In this document: piece by piece, positions 53,801-64,000 of the stretch
How the letters are laid out: every line of letters starts with the position of its first letter
How positions within the stretch are numbered: position 1 is the stretch's first letter
Assembly: GCF_009870125.1 (NCBI RefSeq)
Contig: NC_046680.1
Coordinates: forward strand, 14,961,501 to 15,025,500
Direction: 5' to 3'
Length of the DNA stretch: 64,000 nucleotides
Source of the DNA: Drosophila pseudoobscura
Lineage: Eukaryota; Arthropoda; Insecta; Diptera; Drosophilidae
Translations under genes and position numbers: made by a program
Notes under the pieces: generated by a model
What the model saw: the letters and a program-made list of their open reading frames with translations, nothing else
The model's database searches: none
What the model was told of the DNA's origin: nothing

Positions 53801-56800
53801 TGAACGCATCCGCCAGGTGCTTTTAAGTTCGTCAGGAGTTGGGTTGAGGCTCTTTCAAGACTTGGAAGAATGATAGAAAAGTGAGGGCATTAGACGATAA
53901 TTAATAATTGTGTTGGGCTAGACCATGATGAAATAAGTCACTTTCTTCGCCTTTTCGCATTATAACAGGACATCTTAAGCCCCACGGACCTGTTACTCTA
54001 AGCCGTTTCATTCGCACTCACTATACTATATGCCTTTCACTCGCACTTATTGCTGGCGTATGTTAAGGGACAGCTGTTTGCCGATGAAGTGTTCGTTAAG
54101 TGAATAATCGGCACGAAAAAACACAACGAACGACGAAAAAACTAATCGTCAAGTGTAATCGGTTGTGCCGGTATTCCTGTGATTTTTTAGTGCATTTTAT
54201 AAAATGAACTAAAAAATCACAAACGCTGCGTAAGTGATGATCATGCTGTATCGATAACTGCCACTATCATCACTTTCTATTCATTTCTAAACACCGGCAT
54301 TGGTTCACTCTTGTCAAAATGGAAGTGAAAATTTGCAAGGAGGAGGAGGAGCTTCACTTTTCTGTTCAATGACAACCAAAACTGTTGTCATATGTACGTG
54401 TACTCGTATTCCAAAAAGGGCAAAACAAATATGTAGGCACAAAAATGACTTAATTATTTAGCGTGACAGTGGGTGCTCCTAGAGCGTGGGGCATGGGGCA
54501 TAGAGTTACTGAATTCTCGTCTCGTTTTTATTGATTTTTCTTGGGAGCCAACTTTTTCTGCATGTTCTATTTTTAAGCAGTATTCCAAAGAATTTATTCG
54601 TTGACGTCAACAGCTTTTCCAAGGTGGAAAAGCGTCATGAAATCTAATGCCGGAATACATATGTATGCCTAAAATAGTAGCAGGACGATCAAAGATCGCC
54701 ACAATCATATCTGAAAACCGCTTGAAGCCATACAAATCGGAGATTTCCCAGCCCAACAATTCCCGCACCCTGGCTAATCCCTTCAGCATTTTCCGCAGTC
54801 TGATTTCGTGTTTGGGGCCATAAAAATGTGGCAAATGTACAACAACTTTTCCGACCACTTGGCTGTTGTTGTGCTGTTGACCTCTCGCCCTGCAACTGGC
54901 CCCCCGCCCCTCCCACTCGATTCTTTCCTACTGCTGCTGCTGCTGCTGCTGGAAAAGTAATTAATTTGATAAAGTGGCCGGGCAAAACGTTTGTGGCACG
55001 GGGCACGGGGCACGGGGCACGAGGATGGGGATGCCCAAGGTGTCGTTATGAGGGAGCGAGAGTGAGGGACTTGTTTGGAATAGCAGACATATTTATGACT
55101 ACACACACTCGCTTACATGTGTATGTAAGTGTCACTCTGTGAATGTGTGTGTGTGTGCGTGCGTATAGGGGCAACAGATTGTGCGTCCTGTTTGGGGGCA
55201 GTTAATGAAATGAGTTTTGTTGTCAACGCGGAACGAGGGAAACCCAGGAAAATGCCACTTGAAATTATTTTGTGTGTGACCAGAGCAACACAATTTAATG
55301 GAATTTGAAATGCTGTTAGTGCCGTTAGCCCATCTCCATCGCAGGCCCTTCCTTCCTCGTTGGCAACACTTTACACTAGACCAAAGCCGGCCAGGACTCT
55401 GACGGGGAGATTTTTCAGTTGGAGACCTATACATGGGCGAGTGGGAGGGGCATGAAATTTCAACAAATTGTGCAAATAGTACTTGGGTTTTTACTCGCTT
55501 GTGATACGAGTCTCTGTCGGACTGCAGTCGGTGATACCAAAAAACTTCGAGCTTTTCTCCTAAGCAAATGCAAAGGGAATTGGCTAATCCTCAACCGCCC
55601 CTAAAAACGGGGCAGGTCCAGACTATCTCCAGATACAGCAAAAGGAGGAGAGGAATGTATACTGGAGGCTCGTGGTAAAACATTTTGTAAATCTTTTTGG
55701 CAAGCCCTGAGCCTCCTGGTTGGAATCGCTTTTTATGCCATGGCAGCCTATAAATATGGGACGTGAGATGTTTACAGAGCACACACACCCCTCTCCCCCC
55801 CCCCCCACCGTCTCATGGAGATAGAGCAGAAGCAAAAGAGTGCTACGAAAAATGTAGCATACTTTTTCGCGTCCGCAAGGATTTGTTTTCTTTCTTTTCG
55901 CTCTTTGGCCAAGTCGAGATTAGAAAAATTAAACTAAAAGAGAGGGAGAGAGAGCAAATTATAGAAGATAAAATGCAGAAAACATAGTACATAGTACAAA
56001 CAGCAAAAGGAGAAGCTTAACTTAGTTGTTCGCGAATAATTTCCATTAAAATAGATTAAAAGCTGAAATATTTACATGTCTATCTGTGTGTGTGTGTGTG
56101 TCTACCCCACAAAATACGCACCCTTCTTCCCGTGATACCCCCAGGCGATGCCTCCGAGAAGGTGAAAGTATTAAAAGTACTTGCCACACGCCCATGCCCA
56201 CGCACACGCAGTCCTGCCGCGACTCCTCCTCGTGTTATATGTAGCAGATTACACCGGCATAATAATCAGCTTGAAGATGGGGAAACCCTCACACACGCAC
56301 ACATCTGTAGATGGGGTAGTAGATAGTGGGGGGGCGGGGAGGGTGGGGCAAGAACACGCGCAAATATTAAATGTTTTGCAGAAAATACAGAAAATGAACG
56401 AAGCAGTTCTAGGAAAATGGTGAATGGACACAAAAAGCGAGCAGCAATCACTACGGAAAAGTGGAGCCAGGAGGCAAAGGGAGTGGAAATGGACATGGAA
56501 ACAGGAAACAGGAAAGGAGTGAGAAAAGCTCAGGAAACAGAAATACAAGAGTTAAATGCTGGCAAAGTGTAAATAAACTGAAGGACATTGCTGCCATAAG
56601 CTGCCAGATAATCCCCAAAAGCACACACACACACACACCCTGTACATGGAAAGCTCGTGTGAAAAGCTTTACGCGAGAGAAAGAGCGAGGATCTTGCCGG
56701 AAAGTAAAGGAATGAAGGATCAAAAGTTTTCTTTATTGGACAGCGAAAAACCAACAAGAAAGGAAAAACTTGATAGAGAGAAAGACGTAACCCCAAAAAA

Positions 56801-59400
56801 GCGGTCAAAGTTCATCAACTTTGGCCCATACTTCAGCCCAATCCTCGCCTTTTGCATTCCCCATTTTCCAAAACACCTGAAAATGGCGAAAAAACAACGA
56901 AAGAATCTAAAAGGGAAAATATTACGAAATATCCTTCTCCACCGGAGGCCAAAAAAAAGCAACGAGCTAGCGAGCAGGCGAGAGAGCCAGAAAGAAGAAA
57001 GAGAGGGAAACATTTCGATGCGCCAAAAAGCATCAGCGGCTTTAACATATCTCCCCTCCCTGCCGCCCTGCCTCCCCGCATCCCCGCCTCCCCTCCCCGC
57101 TGGTAACTGACACGAATGGGAATATAAAAGGTAAATAATGTGACCTTTGAGAGCATCAAATGCGTTAGGTAATGGCAGGGCCTAAAACGTAAAACGAAAC
57201 CAGAAACTGAATCAGAAACGAAGAGAGGCAGAGAGGCAGAGAGAGGCAAGCGTTTGATGGGACTGTGTGTATCCAAAGAGGGGGGGGGGATACATGGCTA
57301 CAACAGCAACAATTTCGTTGAATTATGAATGCATGAAGGGGATAAAAGGGGGAAAATACTGGGCAATTACAGCTCCATGCATGAGCATTGCTCTATTTGA
57401 TGGGTACCTTTTCGCTCAGTGTTCATTCTACTATTAGTTGGCCATAAAAGTTCAGGCTCGTAAATAGGTTCCCTCTCTCCCTCACTCTCTTCTTTGGGCT
57501 TTAGGGGGGGAGGGGGCAAAATTTATAGAGGTTAATCCCTCGCATCGGGGCAAGCAATAATCAACGAGGAGGAGCGAGTTATGCGAAGAGTTCGCGAGCA
57601 TCTTTGCTGGCGTCCCTCTATATCCCCCTCATCAAAAGTGACTTTCCAGGATTTGCTTTTATTGCCTTGACGCCTGCGCATTGTCCTGTTACGCCTAGAT
57701 CTCCCCCACTCCCCCACTCTCCCACTCTCTCCTCTGGCTTTCTCTTTGTTTGCGTTTTGGAGGTTATAAATTATTTATTGTTTTTTTTTTTGTTTGGATA
57801 CAACATGATTTCGAATTGGGCATGGAGTTGGCCCTGCGACTGGGGCCTGGAGATGCCTGTGGGGTCGCATGTGTTACTCGCTTTCGTGCTACTTCATTAA
57901 GTCGCCCAGGCCAGGCCAGGTCATAAAATCTGATATGACTATGACCCTATCTCTTTCACTGCCTGTCTCGCTCTCGCTCTCTGCTATCCCCCCCAGCAAA
58001 CCATCCTGGCAAGTATAATTTCCGCACATTTTCACGTTTTGCACATTTCCGTTGCATACTTTTGTGCGCCCTGGCATTTTGATGACGCTTTTGGCCGGGG
58101 ATCTTCTCCCACATCCCACATCCACTACCCTCCTCTACCCATTTTTATAGCACAATATTTTAAACAAATTTGTTGTTGGTTGCTAGAACTACGGCTCTCG
58201 CTGTTGTTGCTGTTGTCGATTGCAGTTTGTTGCTGGTGGCATTTTAACGAGTTAATGCAGGACATGCAGAATGGCCAACATTTTTGAATTCATTGAACTT
58301 TCGTTCAGTTCTGTTCGGGGCTCGCTTCGACTGCTGCCAGAAGAAGGCATTCTCGGAGAGCATTCTTCCCCTTTCTGGTCGAAATTCCTTTACCATTTTT
58401 AATATCTCTGAGCTGTGCTCCTCTTTTCTTGAAAATCCTTTTCTTCCTTCGCTTCCCCTTATTCTTGCCATATTTTAGGGTACATTTTACACGTTGCCTG
58501 CTCCTCCTCCTTTATTATTTGTATTATTATTTTGGGCGATGGGAGAAACTCGTTGAATCCGATGATGTTTTTGGCTTTTTGCAACCCCTTTCGCTACGCC
58601 ACTTTTGGGGGCATTTTTAATGAGTCCTATGCAAATATATCGTTAGACCTGAGTGTGTATACGTGTTGTGTTGCGTTGTGTCTGGGACCTGATAAGCAGC
58701 TAAAGATGTGGCTAAGGATTCATTTCTCTTTGATTATGGCAGCCAACTCCTGAAAGGTTCAACTGAAACTAGATGCAAATGTCCTCGGGCTCCCCCAAGC
58801 CATATCCGATGGGCAGTAAAACAGAGTAAAACAGAAAAAAAAAACATTATAATAAACCCTCCCTCCCACCTCCGAGAGAATTTCAATCTCAATCGTCAAC
58901 AAGTTTCTCCTGTCTGTACCTCTCTTCCTCCCACCATCTAGTGCCTCTTCTTTTGGCCACTCTCAACTTGCTTCAACTAGTTTTATATGCACAGTGGTGG
59001 GAGGGGGAGAGGCGGGGGGGGGTGGCACTGCTGAGGGTTAATGCATGAACGAAATTCATGGCAAAACTTGAACTGAATTGTGCTCGGAATGGGCTTGGCT
59101 TGGACCGTTGCCGTGGCCGAAAAAAACCGAAAAACCGAACCCTGTTTCCAGAGCCGTGTCCTTATTCGCCAAAGCCAAGCAACGGTCTCTCTCTCTCTCT
59201 CTCTCTCTCCCTTATTCTCTATTTTCGTACTTTTTGGCTGGTTTCTCTGATGAAAACTACTCAGCGACATGGAACTTAACTTAAAAAGTTTTGCACTTTC
59301 ATTTTGTAAATGAAATGTAGTTGTTGTTGCTGTGGAAATAGCAGGAAAACAATTTGAAGCGGATAATGAATATGGGTTAGGTTGTGCCTGACTCAGTGTG

Positions 59401-59433
<33 letters not shown>

Positions 59434-61310
59434 CCCATGTGGCTAGGGAGTATTGCTTTTGTGAGAGCACTCCCTTAGGCTGCGACTCCTCCACATGACA
59501 GCGATGCCCGCCCCCGGAGGAGAGACACTGAATGAGTGAATGAATGAATGAACAATTATAAAAGTCCGAATATACACATGAAAGTACTTGGCACAACAGC
59601 CAAACGAGCGTAAATGCAATAATGGGTTCAAAAATCGTAAATTTCACAAAAGTCCCAACAAATTTGGCATTTTTATTTGGATTTTTTGTTGCTTCTTTGG
59701 GTGGCAATTTAGTTTGATTTGTAATTTATAATATTGATAACTCTTTTATCATCGATCTTTGAATTGAAACGCAATAGTTAGTAATTTGCAATATTTGTAG
59801 CACTTCCATCAGTCATTTGAAGTATTGAAATCCCTTAAAAAGTAGGATTCTTATAGCAATATATCTTTTGACTACTGCTCTCCAAAGTCCTGACTCCATG
59901 CAGTTTTACAAAAAGAGGATCTTTGCACAAGCAGAGAATGCGAGAGCACTAGACAGGACTTGCAGCTGCTATCCATTCTTTCTGACGTACGGAAAAAGCA
60001 GGCACAGCCACACAACCAGCGATTCATTTTCATTCTTCCCAATTTTCGTTCTTTTTCGCTTCATCTTTTACGGCTCTGCTCGTGGCTCACGTAATGAAAA
60101 TGGTGCACATAACGGGACACTGAGGGGGGAACGAGCGAGAGAGCGTTGACAATGACGAGAACGCCGACACCACACGCCACTCGTTGCCGAGGACGAACTG
60201 AAGCCGAACGCCGAGCAATGCCGGGCAATTTTCTGAACAGATGTGTGGTAAAATTAATGGACAGAGATAAAGTTGTGCTTGGAGCAAGGGGCTAAGGAGG
60301 GTTAAATGTCCAATGGCAGCGTGAGAGCACGGCCAAAAGAGAGCGCAAAAGAGAACGAGTGAGCGAGTGAGTGGAAGGGAGGGAGAAAGTCAAAGGTTCG
60401 TTTGCGAGGCTTGTTTGCCCAACATGATTTATGATCCAGCCACAGTGACAACTGAGTGGAAAACTCCCCACAAAATGAGGGGAGGGTGAGTTGAGTGAGT
60501 GTTGTTCACTGTTCACTCAAAGCTCGGAGAGCCACCAACCCCCCGGACAAGCAATTCTCTCTTTCTCTCTCTCTCTCCCTGTGTGCGGTGTCTGTGGTGT
60601 GTGTGTGTTTCGGTGCTTCGCTTCGGGACTTTGCGGAAAAGCCGTTGACTTCGTTACGCTGATAATTCAAATATTCATGGAAATTTACATACGTGTCAAT
60701 GGTATTAAGTGGCGTTATATTACGGTATGGGATGGCATGGTATGGCACGGGCTACTTCTGGGCCCTGTGGCAGGGCCTGAAGATACCCTGGGATACCCCT
60801 TAGCCAACGAGTAGTACTGGGAGCACCGGATGTCGGGCATCTTGACTCACCTGAATGCCGTGCGCGCCTCCACCCTGCTGGCTGATGTGCAGCTGTTGCG
60901 TCTGCTTCATCTGCAGCGTTGTTGTAGTCGCTTGCTGCTGCTGCTGCGCCGCATTGCCACCGGGCCCGGCATTTGGATTGTTCTGCTGCCCATTGCCTCC
61001 ACGCTGCTGCTGCTGGGGACCACCCTGTGGCCCGCCGCCCGGCTGCTGCTGCTGTTGCTGCTGGGGCAGATTACCGGGCTGCTGCTGCTGCTGCTGGCTG
61101 CCGTTGGGACCGCCACGGGGCGGACAGTTGAGGAAGTTGGCAGCAGCGGCTGCCGCATTTGCGTTTTGGTTGCTGAAGGGCGAGTACTGCTGTTGCTGTT
61201 GCAATTGCTGCTGCTGCTGCTGGGGCACCTGTTGCTGCTGCTGCTTGTTGAAGCTGGGCACGCCACCCATTTTGGGGCCATTCGGGTTGGGATGCTGCTG
61301 CTGGTGATGT

Positions 61311-61349
<39 letters not shown>

Positions 61350-61651
61350 ATGGCCTGCTGCTGCTGCAGGCGCTTGAGATCGAAATCATTTTGAGAGGAA
61401 TAGAAGAGCTCCTGCTTGATGTCCAGGAAATTCTGCTGGACATTCATGCCAGGCCCGGGACCGGCACCTGGGCCAGGACCCTTCTGGTGGAACTGCGGCG
61501 GCAGATGCTGCTGCTGGGGCTGCTGTTGCTGCTGCGGGCCATTGGGACCCAGGCCAAAGTCGTTCGGAAAGCCGCCCCCATAGTCGTTGTAGCGTCCGGG
61601 CTGGCCCTGACCAGGGCCACCCATCATCTGGCCATGTTGCTGCTGCTGGGC

Positions 61652-61684
<33 letters not shown>

Positions 61685-62977
61685 CTGTTGCTGCGGTTGC
61701 ATGCCATGCGGGGGGCGGGGGAAGCCACCCATGCCGCCCATCGCACTCTTGTGCTGGTGCTGCTCGGCCATCTGCTTGAGGGTCTGGGCGGCCAGCGGAT
61801 GCTCCGACATGAGATTCCCGCCACCGGAGGCTTGTCCTCCGCCTCCTCCTCCTCCTCCCACGCCGCCGGCACCAACCCCGCCACCGTTGGGGCCGTTGGG
61901 GAAGCCACCACCACCGCCGGCGCCACGCATCTTCATGGCCTGATTATCCATGCCCATTCCGACGCCAAAGCCCCCAAAGCCATGTCCCAGACCGCCCTCC
62001 GACTTCACATTCAGGCTGTTGATGAGGTCCTGGGCATTCGGGGGCTCCACCTTGATGCCGTCCTCCGTCTTGATGTCCAGCAGCGGCTTCTCATCGAAGC
62101 CGTCGAGGAAGCTGGGATTGAAGTCCTGCAAATTGTTGATGAGATCCTTGAAGGTGTCGTTGTTCTCCGAGTTGTCATCGCCCAGTAGATCGGGAAACCC
62201 GGGAAACTGCCCGTTGCCCCCGTCCTTGTCCAACGAGCCCAGATCGGGAAAGTCGTGGTCGGGCTCCCGTTTGCACTCGACCAAATTGGCCATATTGCCG
62301 AGGGCCGACTTCTGTTGGGCGGACATCATGTTGGGTCCCATGCCCATTCCGACGCCGACTCCGAGGCCACCGAGTCCGCCACCGCCGGGTCCCTGGGCCA
62401 TTCCGCCAGGACCCCCGCCACGCCCATTATTGCCGAGGCCACCCAGTCCGCCGCCTTGTTGGTGCTGGTTCTGGTGCTGGTGCTGCTGTTGCTGGTGCTG
62501 ATGCTGCTGTGGATGATGTTGCTGTTGTTGGTGCTGTTGCTGCTGCTGCTGATCGCCTCCGCTGTTGCCACCACCGCCGCTGTTTCCACCTCCTCCGTTT
62601 ACACCACCACCACCGCCGCCGACGCCCACTCCTGGTTCGCTCTTCACCGAGGTGTTGGTCAGGGCCTTCACTGTGACATTCGTGCTGATCTGCTGCGGCT
62701 GTGAATTGGCCGCAGAGGTCGTGAACTCCAGCTGCTGGACGATTTCCACCGAGAATTTGGTTAGATTCTCAGAGCCGTTGTTGTTGCTGTTGCCGCTGTT
62801 GCCGGAGTTGTTGCTGCCGCTGTTGCCGTTGTTGTTCCCATTGTTGTTGGCATTCGAGCCGTTGTTGTTGTTGCTGTTGCTATTGTTGTTGTTGTTGTTG
62901 GGCAACTTATGCGGCGGCTCAAAGTTCTCGGCGCCATTGTCAACATCCTCCGCTGGTCGTTTAAGGAATTTTTGTTG
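44453..62977 (-). CDS. mam: Mastermind, Notch transcriptional co-activator (C-terminal part; 5' exon outside window)
   Basis: Nuclear co-activator that binds the Su(H)-Notch intracellular domain complex and recruits CBP and Mediator. Four coding exons in transcription order, 60851-62977, 46429-46717, 45199-46356 and 44453-45117, join in phase and encode the last 1,412 residues. The N-terminal basic helix that contacts Notch/Su(H) is not here and must lie right of 64000. The first visible exon starts [20 protein letters not shown], then Asn-rich runs, [16 protein letters not shown], and an acidic cluster ([15 protein letters not shown] to [13 protein letters not shown]). Long Gln, Gly and Ala runs follow. 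The C-terminus has the second acidic cluster, ending [12 protein letters not shown](N/S)L occurs three times. The intron between VTSDG and MSNAN (46357-46428) is 72 nt, in frame and stop-free; the 46718-60850 intron is 14.1 kb. Confidence 0.95.
49729..49760. repeat. CCCTG pentamer tandem repeat
   Basis: Six or so CCCTG units in a row inside the large mam intron. The unit length is not a multiple of three, and no frame is involved. Confidence 0.75.
54178..54221. repeat. 44-bp near-perfect palindrome in the mam intron
   Basis: Left arm TGTGATTTTTTAGT (54178-54191) is the exact reverse complement of right arm ACTAAAAAATCACA (54208-54221). The centre CATTTTATAAAATG (54193-54206) is itself a perfect palindrome, and the two single bases between them (G at 54192, A at 54207) are the only mismatch. 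Thus 21 of 22 symmetric pairs match. A single strand could fold fully and the duplex could extrude a cruciform. Confidence 0.85.
54232..54275. promoter_or_regulatory. Inverted repeat with a perfect DRE in its loop
   Basis: AAGTGATGAT (54232-54241) and ATCATCACTT (54266-54275) are exact reverse complements separated by 24 bp. TATCGATA (54249-54256) lies in the middle of that spacer. It is 10 bp from the 44-bp palindrome. TATCGATA binds DREF and contains the CGATA core of BEAF-32. Confidence 0.6.
59401..59431. repeat. (GT)n microsatellite
   Basis: A nearly pure GT dinucleotide run inside the large mam intron. A similar run lies at 47830-47856. Confidence 0.85.
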
Positions 62978-64000
62978 CTAAAAACGGATCGAAAGAGGCA
63001 CAAAAAATGCATGAGTAACGGTCAAAAAAAATATATAATAATACATAAATTAAAAATTTAATCATTTAAAATTTAATGGTAATTAAAAAGACTTTTAGAT
63101 TTTCGGAATATTTTTGAAGAGTGGAACGTTATAAAAGGCATAGTTATAGGGTGTTTTGGGATCTTCCTTTTTAGCAAAAAGGTTTAAATAAAAATAAATC
63201 TGTGGCTATGCTCTAATTATTAATAAAAACTAAAAATTGTATCCTTTTAGTAGCACAATTCTTACCCAAATATTCATAGATAGTTTGTTTATAGATTTTC
63301 TTGTTGGATTTGGGCAAAGTTCAGTTAAGTATTGAATAATTTAGACATTCACAGTCAGTACGTATACGCGATATATGTACATATAGCAGACAAGATTGGA
63401 GTTTAAGTTTGGAGACGCGTTTAAATTAAAGATTCAATCCGATCGGTTCGTGGAGAGATTTTAGGCCACAGCCTGACGACAGGGAGTGCAATGTCGTACA
63501 GCGCTGGTGTTGGGCAAGGGCGTCGACAGTGTTGGATAGCAATGTCGACTGTTTTGCATTTTGTTGCGTTTGCTTCGTGGGCGCATTTGGCTTTTGATTT
63601 GTTTGTTCTCTTTTATTATGTTTCTTTTTGGCTTTTAATTTTTGTTTTTACTGTTTTTCTGTTAGCAGATACCGTTTGCTGCAAGTTCTTTGTTCTTTTG
63701 ATTGCAATTTGATTTTCTTAGCTGCAGCACACACACACAATAAAGAAAATATTCAGATACGCTCGTTTGCATATACATACATACATACATATGTACGTTC
63801 ATAGGCATGTACATATGTATGTGTGTATCTTTGAGAGCCACAATTCGATTAACACTCTGGACAAAAACTCGACAACAAAAACAACAGCACCGAGCCGCAG
63901 CAGCAGCAGTGCGGCTCTTCGCTGACTTGGCAAAAGTAATCAAAAGAAATTCACTTCCAGAGACGTGCACAAATTATTGAAAGTCTACAACAAAAGCGAC
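62978..64000 (-). other. mam: mam intron upstream of exon 62977, continuing past the window
   Basis: The acceptor TTTTTAG|CAACAAAAATTC fixes the left end; the donor is outside the window. AT-rich with T-rich stretches at 63590-63710, ATAC/ATGT repeats at 63771-63825 and a GCAGCA run near 63897-63908. No coding frame is supported. Confidence 0.6.

Larger units (their letters stand above)
46718..60850 (-). other. mam: Large mam intron, 14.1 kb
   Basis: Donor GTGAGTC after HGIQ and acceptor CAACAG before VSAGQH fix the ends. No nested gene was recognised on either strand; open frames are short and follow simple repeats. Contents include (TG)n at 47830-47856 and 59401-59431, (CA)n near 48674-48691, CCCTG pentamers at 49729-49760, GGCAGT and GGCAGC runs at 51722-51755 and 51955-51980, a GGGGCAC run at about 55000-55022, (CT)n at 59187-59209, a CpG-dense block near 52410-52450, and the palindrome/DRE cluster at 54178-54275. 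Confidence 0.7.

Noticed and set aside
54607-54858. 83-codon minus-strand frame in the mam intron as a nested gene
   Set aside because: Not similar to any protein I know, no splice partners, and next to repeats; chance frame.
60830-62188. 452-codon Leu-rich open frame on the plus strand
   Set aside because: Antisense to mam exon 60851-62977. CAG repeats read backwards give CTG (Leu) runs, so the frame is an artefact of poly-Gln coding.

Overview
This is a Drosophila (fruit fly) nuclear window. It has split genes with short 60-80 nt introns, CAG-rich poly-Gln coding exons, DRE/BEAF-type TATCGATA sites and simple-sequence runs. Every protein-coding gene I could find is recognisable as a Drosophila orthologue. 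From memory, the D. melanogaster orthologues lie in separate intervals of Muller element C (about 53C-D, 56D and 50C-D). Their adjacency here therefore points to another species, with the obscura group a guess rather than a demonstration.

Layout. 1-11.1 kb: no gene seen; AT-rich and simple-repeat noncoding DNA, with a TATCGATA/CGATA cluster near 10 kb and a dispersed repeat abutting the next gene. 11.2-20.0 kb: IntS8 (+), Fen1 (-) and Dek (+). IntS8 and Fen1 are tail to tail; Fen1 and Dek are head to head across a short shared promoter region. 20-25.2 kb: AT-rich convergent 3' region. 25.2-28.1 kb: Psi (-), head to head with kappaB-Ras (+, 28.7-29.6 kb). 30.8-34.0 kb: RpL11 (+), Arl6 (+) and Elongin C (-). 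34-36.2 kb: old dispersed repeats. 36.3-39.9 kb: betaTub56D (-) with a 2.1 kb first intron and a clear TATA/Inr/DRE promoter. 39.9-41.1 kb: the same repeat family again. 41.6-64 kb: the 3' part of mastermind (mam, -), with its AT-rich 3' region, four coding exons, a 14.1 kb intron, and the start of the next upstream intron. The N-terminal mam exon lies beyond the right edge.

Functionally, most of the genes are broadly expressed: Integrator, flap endonuclease, chromatin protein, splicing regulator, small GTPases, ribosomal protein, Elongin C and beta-tubulin. mam is a developmental regulator, the Notch co-activator. They are neighbours rather than one pathway, and I see no operon-like or novel multi-gene system. 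The most interesting signals are non-genic: a repeat family placed at two promoters in opposite orientation; arrays of the Motif-6-like AAATATACC element carried by or next to that repeat; a 44-bp near-perfect palindrome next to a hairpin whose loop is a perfect DRE, inside the mam intron; and a DRE/BEAF cluster without a gene. On the protein side, Arl6 has Ala at the catalytic Gln position and kappaB-Ras lacks an NKxD motif.
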